A DNA stretch of 64,000 nucleotides from Streptomyces sp. NBC_00335 (GTDB lineage Bacteria; Actinomycetota; Actinomycetes; Streptomycetales; Streptomycetaceae), in contig NZ_CP108006.1 of assembly GCF_036127095.1 (NCBI RefSeq), positions 6,253,501-6,317,500 on the forward strand. Reading direction: 5' to 3'. A program made the translations under genes and the position numbers. This document shows, piece by piece, positions 1 to 9,656 of this stretch (positions are counted from its first letter, which is position 1; each line of letters starts with the position of its first letter). Below the pieces are notes generated by a model, which saw only the letters and a list, made by a program, of their open reading frames with translations, made no database searches and was not told the origin of the DNA.

Positions 1-1
1 C

Positions 2-1516
<1,515 letters not shown>

Positions 1517-1532
1517 CCCCGGAAGGCACGCA

Positions 1533-3329
1533 CTAGCCCCGGTAGAGGGCTTCGATCTCGTCCGCGAAGTCCTTCGCCACCACATTCCGCTTCAGCTTCA
1601 GCGAAGGCGTGATGTGCCCGGACTCCTCCGTGAACTGGGAGGGCAGAATGCGGAATTTCCGCACCGATTCCGCCTTGGAAACCGCCGCGTTGCCGTCGTC
1701 CACGGCCTTCTGGACGGCGGCGATGAGATCCGCGTCCTCGCGCAGGTCGGCCGCCGTCACGCCGGCCGGCTTGCCGTGCTCCGCGGCCCAGCGGCCCAGG
1801 AACTCCTCGTCGATGGTGACCAGTGCGGCCACGAACGGCCGCGCGTCGCCGACCACCATGCACTCCGCGACCAGCGCGTGCGCCCGGATCCGGTCCTCGA
1901 TCACCGCGGGCGCCACGTTCTTGCCGCCCGCCGTGACGATGAGCTCCTTCTTGCGCCCGGTGATCGCCAGGTAGCCGTCCTCGTCGAGCGTGCCGACGTC
2001 GCCGGTGTGGAACCAGCCGTCGGTCAGCGCGTCGGCGGTGGCCGTCGGGTTGTTCCAGTACTCCTTGAAGATGTGCTCGCCGTGCAGCAGCACCTCGCCG
2101 TCGTCGGCGATGCGCACCACGGAGCCCGGGAGCGGCTGGCCGACCGTACCGATCTTCGTCTTGTCCCACGGGTTGAAGGCCGTGGCCGCGCAGGACTCGG
2201 TCAGGCCGTAGCCCTCCAGCACGGTGAAGCCGATGCCGCGGAAGAAGTGGCCGAGCCGCTCGCCCAGCGGGGCCCCGCCGGAGATCGCGTACTCGCCGCG
2301 CCCGCCGAGGACCGTGTGCAGCTTGCTGTAGACCAGCTTGGAGAAGACCTTGTGCTTCAGCTTGAGGCCCAGGGACGGTCCGCCCGGCAGGTCCAGCGCT
2401 CGGCTGTACGCGATCGCCGTCTCGGCCGCCGCGTCGAAGATCTTGCCCTTGCCGTCGGCCTGGGCCTTGGCGCGGGCCGAGTTGTAGACCTTCTCGAAGA
2501 CGCGCGGCACGCCGAGGATCAGCGTGGGCCGGAAGGACTGCAGCTCGTCGGTGAGGTTCTTGATGTCCGGTACGCAGCCCAGCCGGATCGGCGCCAGCAC
2601 GGCCGCCACCTCCACCAGGCGGCCGAAGACGTGCGCGGCCGGCAGGAAGAGCAGCACGGAGCACTCGCCGGTCCGGAACAGCGGACGCAGCCGGGCCACG
2701 ATGTTGCCGCACTCGGCGAAGAAGCTGCGGTGGGTCAGCACGCAGCCCTTGGGGCGGCCGGTGGTGCCGGAGGTGTAGACGATGGTGGCCGGGTCGTCGG
2801 CGCCCGCGAGCGCGCTGCGCTCGTCGACCTCGGCGTCGGAGATGCCGGCGCCGGCCGCCTTCAGCGTCTCCAGGGCGCCCTGCTCGATCTCCCAGACCTC
2901 GCGCAGCTCCGGCAGCCGGTCGCGCAGGGCGGCCACGGCCGCGGCGTGCCCGGGGGACTCCACGACGACGGCGACGGCGCCGGAGTCGCCGAGGATCCAC
3001 TGGATCTGCTCGGGGGAGCTGGTCTCGTACACGGGGACCGTGACGGCGCCCGCGCTCCAGATCGCGAAGTCGATCAGCACCCACTCGTAGCGGGTGCGGG
3101 AAATCAGGGCGACCCGGTCGCCGGGCCGGATGCCGGCCGCGATCAGGCCCTTCGCCGCGCTGCGGACCTCCGCGAGGAACTGCGTCGCGGTGACGTCCTG
3201 CCACGCGCCGCCGACCTTGCGGGCCATGACGGCGACGTCTGGATGCTGAGCGGCGTTGCGGCGGATGAGATCCGTCAGGTTCCCGTCCGACGGGACCTCG
3301 TACAGGGCCGGAAGGCTGAACTCGCGCAA
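1533..3329 (-). CDS. Long-chain fatty acid-CoA ligase (AMP-forming, FadD15-like)
   Basis: Activates fatty acids to acyl-CoA through an acyl-adenylate. All core motifs of the adenylate-forming superfamily are present: the P-loop TSGTTGRPKG, the GYGLTE motif, the TGD motif (GWFHTGD) and the C-terminal GRKKELIVTAGGKN hinge/lysine region. About 598 residues, normal for the family. I chose the TTG at 3329 because AGAGGAG sits 8 nt upstream of it and the protein then begins with REFSLPALYEVP; an ATG at 3386 is open in frame but has no ribosome binding site and adds a non-conserved extension. The gene is convergent with the cholesterol oxidase, which could suggest sterol or lipid catabolism, but the substrate cannot be read from sequence. 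Confidence 0.9.
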   Translation of the reverse strand: MREFSLPALYEVPSDGNLTDLIRRNAAQHPDVAVMARKVGGAWQDVTATQFLAEVRSAAKGLIAAGIRPGDRVALISRTRYEWVLIDFAIWSAGAVTVPVYETSSPEQIQWILGDSGAVAVVVESPGHAAAVAALRDRLPELREVWEIEQGALETLKAAGAGISDAEVDERSALAGADDPATIVYTSGTTGRPKGCVLTHRSFFAECGNIVARLRPLFRTGECSVLLFLPAAHVFGRLVEVAAVLAPIRLGCVPDIKNLTDELQSFRPTLILGVPRVFEKVYNSARAKAQADGKGKIFDAAAETAIAYSRALDLPGGPSLGLKLKHKVFSKLVYSKLHTVLGGRGEYAISGGAPLGERLGHFFRGIGFTVLEGYGLTESCAATAFNPWDKTKIGTVGQPLPGSVVRIADDGEVLLHGEHIFKEYWNNPTATADALTDGWFHTGDVGTLDEDGYLAITGRKKELIVTAGGKNVAPAVIEDRIRAHALVAECMVVGDARPFVAALVTIDEEFLGRWAAEHGKPAGVTAADLREDADLIAAVQKAVDDGNAAVSKAESVRKFRILPSQFTEESGHITPSLKLKRNVVAKDFADEIEALYRG

Positions 3330-3557
3330 GACTGCTGCTCCTCTGGGCGCCATCGCCACCATGTGGACCGACCGGACGTTACCCACCGGTAGTGGGTTCC
3401 GGATAGAGGGAACCGGCCAGATGTTCCCTGCGTCACATGCCGCGGCCGTGTCCTACCGACGATAGTCGACCCGGTTTGCGACTCGGAAGTAACCGCAGGT
3501 CCGGCCGCCTGGCCCGATTCCCTACCCGCGGTGGCCAAGCGCCCCTAGGGTGGCCGC

Positions 3558-4352
3558 ATGGGTGGCTCTATGGGTGGTACGCAGAACCGGACACGGATCC
3601 ACGTCGTCAGCGACGTCCACGGCAACACCGAGGCCCTGGCGCGGGCCGGGGAAGGCGCCGACGCGCTGATCTGCCTCGGCGACCTCGTCCTCTTCCTCGA
3701 CTACGCCGACCACTCGCGCGGCATCTTCCCCGACCTCTTCGGCGTCGACAACGCCGACCACATCGTCGAACTGCGCACCGCCCGCCGTTTCGAGGAGGCC
3801 CGGGACTTCGCCCGCGGACTGTGGGCCGGGCTGGACCGCGAACGGCTCGTCGAGGGCGCGGTCCGGCGCCAGTACGCCGAGATGTTCGCCGCCTTCCCCC
3901 GGCCGACGTACGCCACGTACGGAAACGTCGACATCCCCGGCCTCTGGCCCGAGTACGCCGGCCCCGGCCTCACCGTGCTCGACGGCCAGCGGGCCGAGAT
4001 CGGCGGCCGGGTCTTCGGCTTCGTCGGGGGCGGACTGCCCTCGCCGATGCGCACGCCCTACGAGGTGCCCGAGGAGGAGTACGCCGCCAAGGTGGAGGCG
4101 CTGGGCGAGGTCGACGTGCTGTGCTCGCACATCCCGCCGGACGTGCCGGAGCTCTGCTACGACACGGTCGCGCGGCGCTTCGAGCGGGGGAGCGGGGCGC
4201 TGCTCGCCGCGATCCGCCGGATGAAGCCCCGGTACGCGCTCTTCGGCCACGTCCACCAGCCGCTCGCCCGGCGGATGCGGATCGGCGCCACCGAGTGCGT
4301 GAACGTCGGGCACTTCGCCGCCACGGGAAGGCCGTGGGCCCTGGAGTGGTGA
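3558..4352 (+). CDS. Calcineurin-like metallophosphoesterase
   Basis: Binuclear-metal phosphoesterase of unknown substrate. The metal-binding motifs appear in order: SDVHGN near residue 16, GDLV near 38, YGNVDIP near 122, CSHIPPD near 193 and FGHVHQPL near 235, the usual GDxH/GDxxG/GNxD/H/GHxH series with small changes. 264 residues, cytoplasmic, no signal peptide or membrane segment. The ATG at 3558 has no Shine-Dalgarno sequence, but TAGGGT lies 7 nt before it, fitting a leaderless transcript; an in-frame ATG 12 nt later is an alternative. The 228 bp between the divergent ligase and this gene must hold promoters for both. Confidence 0.8.
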   Translation: MGGSMGGTQNRTRIHVVSDVHGNTEALARAGEGADALICLGDLVLFLDYADHSRGIFPDLFGVDNADHIVELRTARRFEEARDFARGLWAGLDRERLVEGAVRRQYAEMFAAFPRPTYATYGNVDIPGLWPEYAGPGLTVLDGQRAEIGGRVFGFVGGGLPSPMRTPYEVPEEEYAAKVEALGEVDVLCSHIPPDVPELCYDTVARRFERGSGALLAAIRRMKPRYALFGHVHQPLARRMRIGATECVNVGHFAATGRPWALEW

Positions 4353-4435
4353 GGTCTTGACGCGCGATAGCCTTCACGCGGCGGCCCAGTGCCGTCCGCA
4401 CACTTCCTCGAACTCCCCCCGGAGGAGCGACCGCG

Positions 4436-4891
4436 ATGGCGGAACACACCAGCTCGAGCATCATGATCGAGGCGCCCCCTGCCGACGTCATGGCCGTGAT
4501 CGCCGACTTCGCCCGCTACCCGGAGTGGACCGGTGAGGTGAAGGAGGCCGAGGTGCTGGCCAAGGACGACGCCGGCCGGGCCTCCCTCGTCCGCCTGCTG
4601 CTCGACGCGGGCGCGATCAAGGACGACCACACGCTGGCGTACACCTGGCCCGCCGAGAACACGGTCAGCTGGACGCTGGACAAGTCCCAGATGCTGAGGC
4701 AGCTCGACGGGTCCTACCAGCTGGCGGCGGTCGCGGGCGGTGCGCGCACCGAGGTGACGTATTCGCTGACCGTGGACGTCAAGATCCCCATGCTCGGCAT
4801 GATCAAGCGCAAGGCGGAGAAGGTCATCATCGACCGCGCGCTGGCGGGCCTGAAGAAGCGCGTGGAGAGCCACCCCGGCAAGCCTTCTTAA
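4436..4891 (+). CDS. SRPBCC (START-like) family protein
   Basis: Small single-domain protein (151 residues) of the polyketide cyclase/dehydrase and lipid-transport superfamily, which folds around a hydrophobic cavity. Typical opening (IMIEAPPADVMAVIADFARYPEWTGEVKEAEV) and a C-terminal amphipathic helix after MIKRKAEKVIIDRALAGLKKRV. Ligand unknown. GGAGGAG lies 9 nt before the ATG. It may share a transcript with the phosphoesterase 83 bp upstream. Confidence 0.75.
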   Translation: MAEHTSSSIMIEAPPADVMAVIADFARYPEWTGEVKEAEVLAKDDAGRASLVRLLLDAGAIKDDHTLAYTWPAENTVSWTLDKSQMLRQLDGSYQLAAVAGGARTEVTYSLTVDVKIPMLGMIKRKAEKVIIDRALAGLKKRVESHPGKPS

Positions 4892-4901
4892 CACGGAGCT
4901 C

Positions 4902-4949
4902 GCACCGCTCGGCCCTTGCGGGCCTCCCGGGCTTCGCCCCGCTGCGCCG
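4902..4949 (+). repeat. Dispersed repeat family 2, copy 1
   Basis: About 48 bp right after the SRPBCC gene, with the core GCGGGCCTCCCGGGCTTCG. Nearly the same sequence occurs inverted at 8995-9042 (about 45 of 48 positions by eye). With the family 1 element just downstream it fills most of the 495-bp gene-free stretch 4892-5386. Confidence 0.7.
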
Positions 4950-5044
4950 AACTCCGTCCGGCGGTGGCCGGGCGGGGCTGCCGCCACCGCCGTCCCGGCG
5001 CGGGCCGGTGGGCGGGTGCGGGTGGTTCGGCCCTGCGGGGCTGG

Positions 5045-5258
5045 GTCCCCTACCCGCCCTTCGCCCGTTCCCCGGGGCTGGGCCCCGGACCCCCGCTCCT
5101 CAAACGCCGGAGGGGCTGGATTTTGCCGGTCAGGGCTGGATGGCGCGGAGCGCCATTTCAGCCGTCCGGCGTTTGAGGACCGGGGTCTGGGGCGGAGCCC
5201 CAGGGTCTTTCCGGGTCCGGGCAGCGCCCGGGGAACGGTGGAAGGGCGGGTAGGGGAC
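5045..5258. repeat. Dispersed palindromic repeat family 1, longest intact copy
   Basis: A 214-bp imperfect palindrome. The left end reads GTCCCCTACCCGCCCTTC and the right end is its near-complement ending GGGCGGGTAGGGGAC; nested inside are CTCCTCAAACGCCGGAGGGG and the opposite-strand CGGCGTTTGAGGA. Related or partial copies lie at 24782-24904, 28764-28860, 40650-40684 and 48109-48385, always between genes. No open reading frame with Streptomyces codon bias lies inside. It resembles repetitive extragenic palindromes; the mechanism of spread is unknown. Confidence 0.75.
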
Positions 5259-5386
5259 TTCTGCCTTGCCCCGCGCAGCGGCACACCCGCAGCCGGGGGC
5301 GGCCCCGGGGGCGTGGCAGGCTGGCGGGGGTCGCCGGACGCCCCGCCGGGGAGCAGGGGCCAGGTACACGCGGAGCTAGGAGCAGC

Positions 5387-6535
5387 ATGCACACCCTTCT
5401 CGTCACCGGCCCCGGCGGCGCCGGGCGGAGCACCGTCGCAGCGGCCACCGCACTCGCCGCCGCCCGCCAGGGCCACCGGGTGCTCCTGCTCACCGCCGGC
5501 CCCACCGACCCGCCCGTCACGACGCACGGCACGCTCAGCGTGGCCCGCGTCGACTCCGGCGAAGAGTTCCGGCGCGAGCTCGTCGAGCTCCAGGAGCGCG
5601 GCTCCGCGGTGCTGGGGATGCTCGGCGCCCGCCCCCTGCACGCCGACGAGATCACCGAACTGCCCGGCGCCGAGCAGTTCGCCCTGCTCCGCGCCCTGCG
5701 GCGGGCCGCGGCCGAGCCCGGCACCGACCTCCTGGTGGTCGACATGCCCCCGCTGCACCAGGCGATCACCACCCTCGCGCTCCCCGCCCAGCTCCGCCGC
5801 TACCTCGCCCGGCTGCTCCCCGCGGAGCGCCAGGCGGCCCGTGCCCTGCGCCCCGTACTGGCCCAGCTCGCCGGTGTCCCGATGCCCGCGCAGTGGCTGT
5901 ACGAGGCCGCCGCCCGCTGGGACGAGGACCTGGCGGCCGTCCAGGACGTCCTGGAGGCCCCCACCACCTCCGTACGGCTCGTCGCCGAACCGGGACCCGC
6001 CGCCGACGCCGCGCTGCGCCTGGGCAGGCTCGGGCTCGCCCTGTACCGGCTGCCCGTCTCGGCGCTCGTCGCCAACCGGATGCTGCCCGCCGGATCCACG
6101 GACCCGTGGCTCGCGGGACTCGCCGCCCAGCAGGAGAAGTACGCCACCCAGTGGGCCGGCGACGGGAGCCTCCCGGTGCTCCCCGTACCCCACCTGGGCC
6201 GGGACCCGCACGGCCCCGAGGACCTGGCGGAGCTGGCCCCGGCCCCCGCCCCGGCGATCGCGCCCCGCCCCGCCTGGGCCGTCGAGGACCGGATCGCCGA
6301 GGACGGGGTGCTGCTGTGGCGGGTCCCGCTGCCCGGCGCCGAGAAGCGGGAGCTCGGCCTGGTCCGGCGCGGGGACGAGCTGCTGCTCACGGTGGGCCCG
6401 TACCGCAGGATCGTTCCCCTGCCCGCCGCGCTGCGCCGCTGCACCGTCTCCGGGGCCGCCCTCGCCGACGGCGAGCTCCGCATCCGCTTCACCCCGGACC
6501 CGGACCTGTGGCCCCGCGGCGGCGAGAAGGCGTAG
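5387..6535 (+). CDS. ArsA-like/ion-transporting P-loop ATPase family protein
   Basis: 382 residues with an N-terminal SIMIBI-class nucleotide-binding fold. The P-loop reads GPGGAGRST (residues 8-16), where classical ArsA has GKGGVGKT: both the deviant lysine and the P-loop lysine are replaced (P9, R14). A DLLVVDMPPLHQAITTLALP stretch near residue 117 looks like the Walker B/switch region. The C-terminal ~90 residues (WRVPLPGAEKRELGLVRRGDELLLTVGPYRR) match the small beta domain (ArsA_HSP20-like) of such proteins. ATG with AGGAG 4 nt upstream. Context gives no arsenic genes; a role in arsenite export is unlikely. Precise function unknown. Confidence 0.7.
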   Translation: MHTLLVTGPGGAGRSTVAAATALAAARQGHRVLLLTAGPTDPPVTTHGTLSVARVDSGEEFRRELVELQERGSAVLGMLGARPLHADEITELPGAEQFALLRALRRAAAEPGTDLLVVDMPPLHQAITTLALPAQLRRYLARLLPAERQAARALRPVLAQLAGVPMPAQWLYEAAARWDEDLAAVQDVLEAPTTSVRLVAEPGPAADAALRLGRLGLALYRLPVSALVANRMLPAGSTDPWLAGLAAQQEKYATQWAGDGSLPVLPVPHLGRDPHGPEDLAELAPAPAPAIAPRPAWAVEDRIAEDGVLLWRVPLPGAEKRELGLVRRGDELLLTVGPYRRIVPLPAALRRCTVSGAALADGELRIRFTPDPDLWPRGGEKA

Positions 6536-6630
6536 CGGGCGGCTCTGGGGGGCGTACCGCCGTTCGGGTAACGTCGGAGGTAGTGGGAGTGCGCACCGCA
6601 CGCCCAGTCGCCGCCGCAGGAGAGTCCGCC

Positions 6631-7140
6631 ATGAGCGAGGCCACCGACCGCCCCACCGATCCCTCCTCCGGGGACGACGCCTGGGCCGAGGCCTGCGCCG
6701 AGGACCTCGCCGCCGAGCGGGAGCGCCGCAGGTCCGAGCAGGGCGCCTCCGCGGGCGCCGGCACCGGAACCGCCGCCGAGGAGCTGTTCAAGCTCTTCGA
6801 AGCCGTCGCCGACAAGGTGTCCGACAAGGTCTCCGCGCTGAACAACCCGCTGTTCGGGGTCGCCGCGCAGGGCGCCGTACGACAGTTCGTCAACCAGGCG
6901 AAGAGCGCCGCCAGACCCGTCGTCGAACGCAACCCCGAGGTCTTCGACCACCTCGCGGCGGCCGGCTCGGAGCTGCTCGCCGCCTACCGTTCCGCGGTCG
7001 AGGGCCACGAGCGCCGCTGGACGCGCGACGAACCGGCCCCCGGGCGGGGCGGCGGGCCCGTCGAAAACGCAGCCGGGAAGGCCGAGGACCCCCGTGACGA
7101 GGGCGACGGCGGTCCGACCGAGCGGATCGATCTCGACTGA
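6631..7140 (+). CDS. DUF5304 family protein
   Basis: 169-residue conserved actinobacterial protein of unknown function. Polar, acidic N- and C-termini flank a conserved helical core (AAEELFKLFEAVADKVSDKV...NNPLFGVAAQGAVRQFVNQAKSAARPVVERNPEVFDHL). No membrane segment or signal. The ATG at 6631 has GCAGGAGAG upstream; the same frame is open further 5' but that part is a shadow of the preceding ATPase. Lies between the ATPase and glkA on the same strand, so possibly cotranscribed. Confidence 0.7.
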   Translation: MSEATDRPTDPSSGDDAWAEACAEDLAAERERRRSEQGASAGAGTGTAAEELFKLFEAVADKVSDKVSALNNPLFGVAAQGAVRQFVNQAKSAARPVVERNPEVFDHLAAAGSELLAAYRSAVEGHERRWTRDEPAPGRGGGPVENAAGKAEDPRDEGDGGPTERIDLD

Positions 7141-7201
7141 ACCCCCGCCTCCCTCGGGTACGGTTGACAGCGGCGGGGTTTGACCGGAAACCGAGGGACT
7201 A

Positions 7202-8143
7202 ATGGGACTCACCATCGGCGTCGACATCGGCGGCACGAAGATCGCGGCCGGCGTGGTCGACGAAGACGGCACCATCCTTGAGACGTACAAGGTGCCCACG
7301 CCGCCGACCCCGGACGGAGTCACGGACGCGATCTGCGCCGCCGTATCCGAGGTCAGCGCCAGCCACACCATCGACGCGGTCGGCATCGGCGCCGCCGGAT
7401 ACGTCGACGACAAGCGCGCGACCGTGCTCTTCGCGCCGAACATCAACTGGCGGCACGAGCCGCTGAAGGACAAGGTCGAGCAGCGCATCGGCCTGCCCGT
7501 GGTCGTCGAGAACGACGCCAACTGCGCCGCCTGGGGCGAGTACCGCTTCGGCGCCGGCCAGGGCCACGAGGACGTCATCTGCATCACGCTCGGCACGGGC
7601 CTGGGCGGCGGCATCATCATCGGCAACAAGCTCCGGCGCGGACGCTTCGGCGTGGCCGCCGAGTTCGGCCACATCCGGGTGGTCCCGGACGGCCTGCTGT
7701 GCGGCTGCGGCAGCCAGGGCTGCTGGGAGCAGTACGCCTCCGGGCGCGCGCTCGTCCGCTACGCCAAGCAGCGCGCCAACGCCACCCCCGAGAACGCGAA
7801 GGCGCTCCTCGCGCTCGGCGACGGCACCCCCGACGGCATCGAGGGCAAGCACATCAGCGAGGCGGCCCGGGCCGGCGACCTGGTGGCCATCGACTCCTTC
7901 CGCGAACTGGCCCGTTGGGCGGGCGCCGGCCTCGCGGACCTGGCCTCGCTCTTCGACCCGTCGGCGTTCATCGTCGGCGGCGGCGTCTCCGACGAGGGCG
8001 ACCTGGTCCTCGACCCGATCCGCAAGTCCTTCAAGCGCTGGCTGATCGGCGGCGCCTGGCGTCCGCACGCGCAGGTGCTCGCCGCGCAGCTGGGCGGCAA
8101 GGCCGGTCTGGTCGGCGCGGCGGACCTGGCCCGCCAGGGCTGA
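7202..8143 (+). CDS. glkA: Glucokinase (ROK family)
   Basis: Phosphorylates glucose to glucose-6-phosphate with ATP; in Streptomyces this protein also mediates carbon catabolite repression. The N-terminal ATP-binding motif GVDIGGTKIAAGVV, the LGTGLGGGIIIGNKL sugar-binding region, and the ROK zinc motif CGCGSQGCWEQYASGRAL are intact. 313 residues, very close to S. coelicolor GlkA as I know it. GAGGGA precedes the ATG. A strong terminator follows at 8161-8198. Confidence 0.93.
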   Translation: MGLTIGVDIGGTKIAAGVVDEDGTILETYKVPTPPTPDGVTDAICAAVSEVSASHTIDAVGIGAAGYVDDKRATVLFAPNINWRHEPLKDKVEQRIGLPVVVENDANCAAWGEYRFGAGQGHEDVICITLGTGLGGGIIIGNKLRRGRFGVAAEFGHIRVVPDGLLCGCGSQGCWEQYASGRALVRYAKQRANATPENAKALLALGDGTPDGIEGKHISEAARAGDLVAIDSFRELARWAGAGLADLASLFDPSAFIVGGGVSDEGDLVLDPIRKSFKRWLIGGAWRPHAQVLAAQLGGKAGLVGAADLARQG

Positions 8144-8160
8144 GGCCTCCCGTATCGGCG

Positions 8161-8198
8161 GACTGCCCGCCGCGCCCCCTGGGGTGCGGCGGGCAGTC
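8161..8198 (+). terminator. Intrinsic terminator-like hairpin after glkA
   Basis: GACTGCCCGCCGC and its exact complement GCGGCGGGCAGTC form a 13-bp stem around a 12-nt loop, starting 17 bp after the glkA stop. No long U-tract, as is usual in Streptomyces. Confidence 0.7.
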
Positions 8199-8214
8199 TC
8201 GTTATGTTGCCGGT

Positions 8215-8964
8215 ATGGAACTCACCGAGCTGCCGAACTCCCGTACCGAAGCCGATGGTTCCGCCGTGATCCGGGTGCTCTCCTACAACGTCCGCTCGCT
8301 GCGCGACGACGAGGACGCGCTGGCGCGGGTGATCCGCGCGTGCGCGCCCGACCTGGTGTGCGTCCAGGAGGCGCCGAGGTTCTTCCGGTGGCGCAAGCAC
8401 GCGGCGCGGCTGGCCGCGAAATGCGACCTGGTGGTCCTGTCGGGCGGCGCGACGGCCGCGGGACCGCTGCTGCTGTGTTCCCTGCGGGCCTTCGTGGAGC
8501 GGACCGAGGACGTACTGCTGCCGCTGACACCGGGCCGCCACCGGCGGGGTTTCGCCACGGCGGTCGTACGGCTGGGCGGGGTGCGGGTCGGGGTGCTCAG
8601 CGCGCACCTGTCGCTGGACGGGCCGGAACGTCTCGCCCAGGCGGAGCTGCTCCTGGACCGGCTCGCCGGGATGGACGTGCCGTACGCGATCGCCGCGGGG
8701 GACATCAACGAGGGCCCCTCGGGGCCCGCCTTCTGCCGGCTGGCGGGGGCCCTTCAGGACTGCCGGGTGGCGGCGCCGTGGGGTGGGGAGCACACCTGGG
8801 TGCGGTCTTCGCCGCCGCGGCGGATCGACGCGGTCTTCGCCAGTGCGGGGGTGGAGGTCCTGGCGTGCGGTGTCCCCGCGGGGCTGCCGGGAGTCACCCC
8901 CGCGGACCTCGCCCGCGCCACGGACCACCTCCCGGTCCTGGCCACCCTCCGACTCTCCTCTTGA
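8215..8964 (+). CDS. Endonuclease/exonuclease/phosphatase (EEP) family protein
   Basis: 249 residues with the EEP fold: the first strand ending in YNVRS, the catalytic acid in VQEAP, AHLS, the central GDINEGP and the terminal ATDHLPVLATL where the histidine sits. Substrate could be nucleic acid, a phosphoinositide or another phosphodiester; not decidable here. No secretion signal. TATGTT lies 6 nt before the ATG with no Shine-Dalgarno sequence, suggesting a leaderless mRNA with its own promoter after the glkA terminator. Confidence 0.75.
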   Translation: MELTELPNSRTEADGSAVIRVLSYNVRSLRDDEDALARVIRACAPDLVCVQEAPRFFRWRKHAARLAAKCDLVVLSGGATAAGPLLLCSLRAFVERTEDVLLPLTPGRHRRGFATAVVRLGGVRVGVLSAHLSLDGPERLAQAELLLDRLAGMDVPYAIAAGDINEGPSGPAFCRLAGALQDCRVAAPWGGEHTWVRSSPPRRIDAVFASAGVEVLACGVPAGLPGVTPADLARATDHLPVLATLRLSS

Positions 8965-9053
8965 CGCGCCGCTCGCGCCGCTCGGCGGCCTCCCCGGCGC
9001 AGCGGCGCGAAGCCCGGGAGGCCCGCCAGGGCCGAGTGGTGCGAGCGGCGCGT
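8964..9053. repeat. Palindromic element between convergent genes (contains family 2 repeat, inverted)
   Basis: Outer arms ACGCGCCGCTCGC (8964-8976) and GCGAGCGGCGCGT (9041-9053) are exact complements; the interior carries a GGCCTCCC/GGGAGGCC pair and, on the opposite strand, the family 2 repeat seen at 4902-4949. It fills the gap between the converging EEP gene and the membrane-protein gene and probably works as a two-way terminator. Confidence 0.65.
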
Positions 9054-9059
9054 AAAAGA

Positions 9060-9656
9060 TCAGACCACCGCGCCCCGGCCGGGGTCGTCGTCCTCGTCCT
9101 CGCCCGTGGACATCCGCGCGACCAGTGTGGCGAAGCCGCCCAGGAACCCGCCGACGCCCAGCGTCGTCAGCCACCAGGTCATCTCCCACTGGAGCAGCAC
9201 CGCCAGGAGCAGCAGGACCGGTCCGCCCACCACGGCGAGCCAGGCGAACTTCGACGTCGCGTCCGCCTCCGGCAGCTCCGGCTCCGGGGGTACGAAGTGC
9301 CCCTCGTCCTTCGCGGCCTCGGGGGAGTCGTCGGGTTCGGCCAGGGAGTGGTCCCGCGGCCCCGCGCCGCCCACGCCCGGGGCGAACACCACCGAGCTGC
9401 CCAGAGCCGCCGCCGACGGCGGTTCCGGGGAGGCCGGATTGGAGGCCGGACCGGCCGGGTCGGCCGCGGGAGCCGGAGCGGCCGGAGCGGCCGGTTTCAC
9501 GTCCTCCTCCGGCAGGAGGAGATTCTCGATCGGCCGGAACGGTCTCGCGCCCGGCGGGTCCGCGGGCTCCTGGCCGTAGCCGGCCACGATCGCCGCCCAC
9601 GCCGCTTCCTCGTCCAGCGGGGGAACACCCCCGGAGGACTCCTCGTGCTCAGCCAC
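9060..9656 (-). CDS. Conserved hypothetical membrane protein
   Basis: 198 residues: a long Pro/Ala/acidic, probably disordered N-terminal part, then two hydrophobic helices near the C-terminus (FAWLAVVGGPVLLLLAVLLQW and WWLTTLGVGGFLGGFATLVARM) and an acidic tail (GEDEDDDPGR). The GTG at 9656 is preferred: it follows a GGGAGGGGG stretch and gives VAEHEESSGG; an upstream in-frame ATG at 9740 lies inside the esterase gene. The start overlaps the esterase stop by 8 bp, so the two are probably translationally coupled. Function unknown. Confidence 0.7.
   Translation of the reverse strand: MAEHEESSGGVPPLDEEAAWAAIVAGYGQEPADPPGARPFRPIENLLLPEEDVKPAAPAAPAPAADPAGPASNPASPEPPSAAALGSSVVFAPGVGGAGPRDHSLAEPDDSPEAAKDEGHFVPPEPELPEADATSKFAWLAVVGGPVLLLLAVLLQWEMTWWLTTLGVGGFLGGFATLVARMSTGEDEDDDPGRGAVV

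Noticed and set aside
4157..6601. Long minus-strand open frame (814 codons) opposite the ArsA-like gene
   Set aside because: Shadow of + strand genes in very G/C-rich DNA; composition is arginine/glycine/proline-biased, no domain, and it runs through a palindromic repeat.
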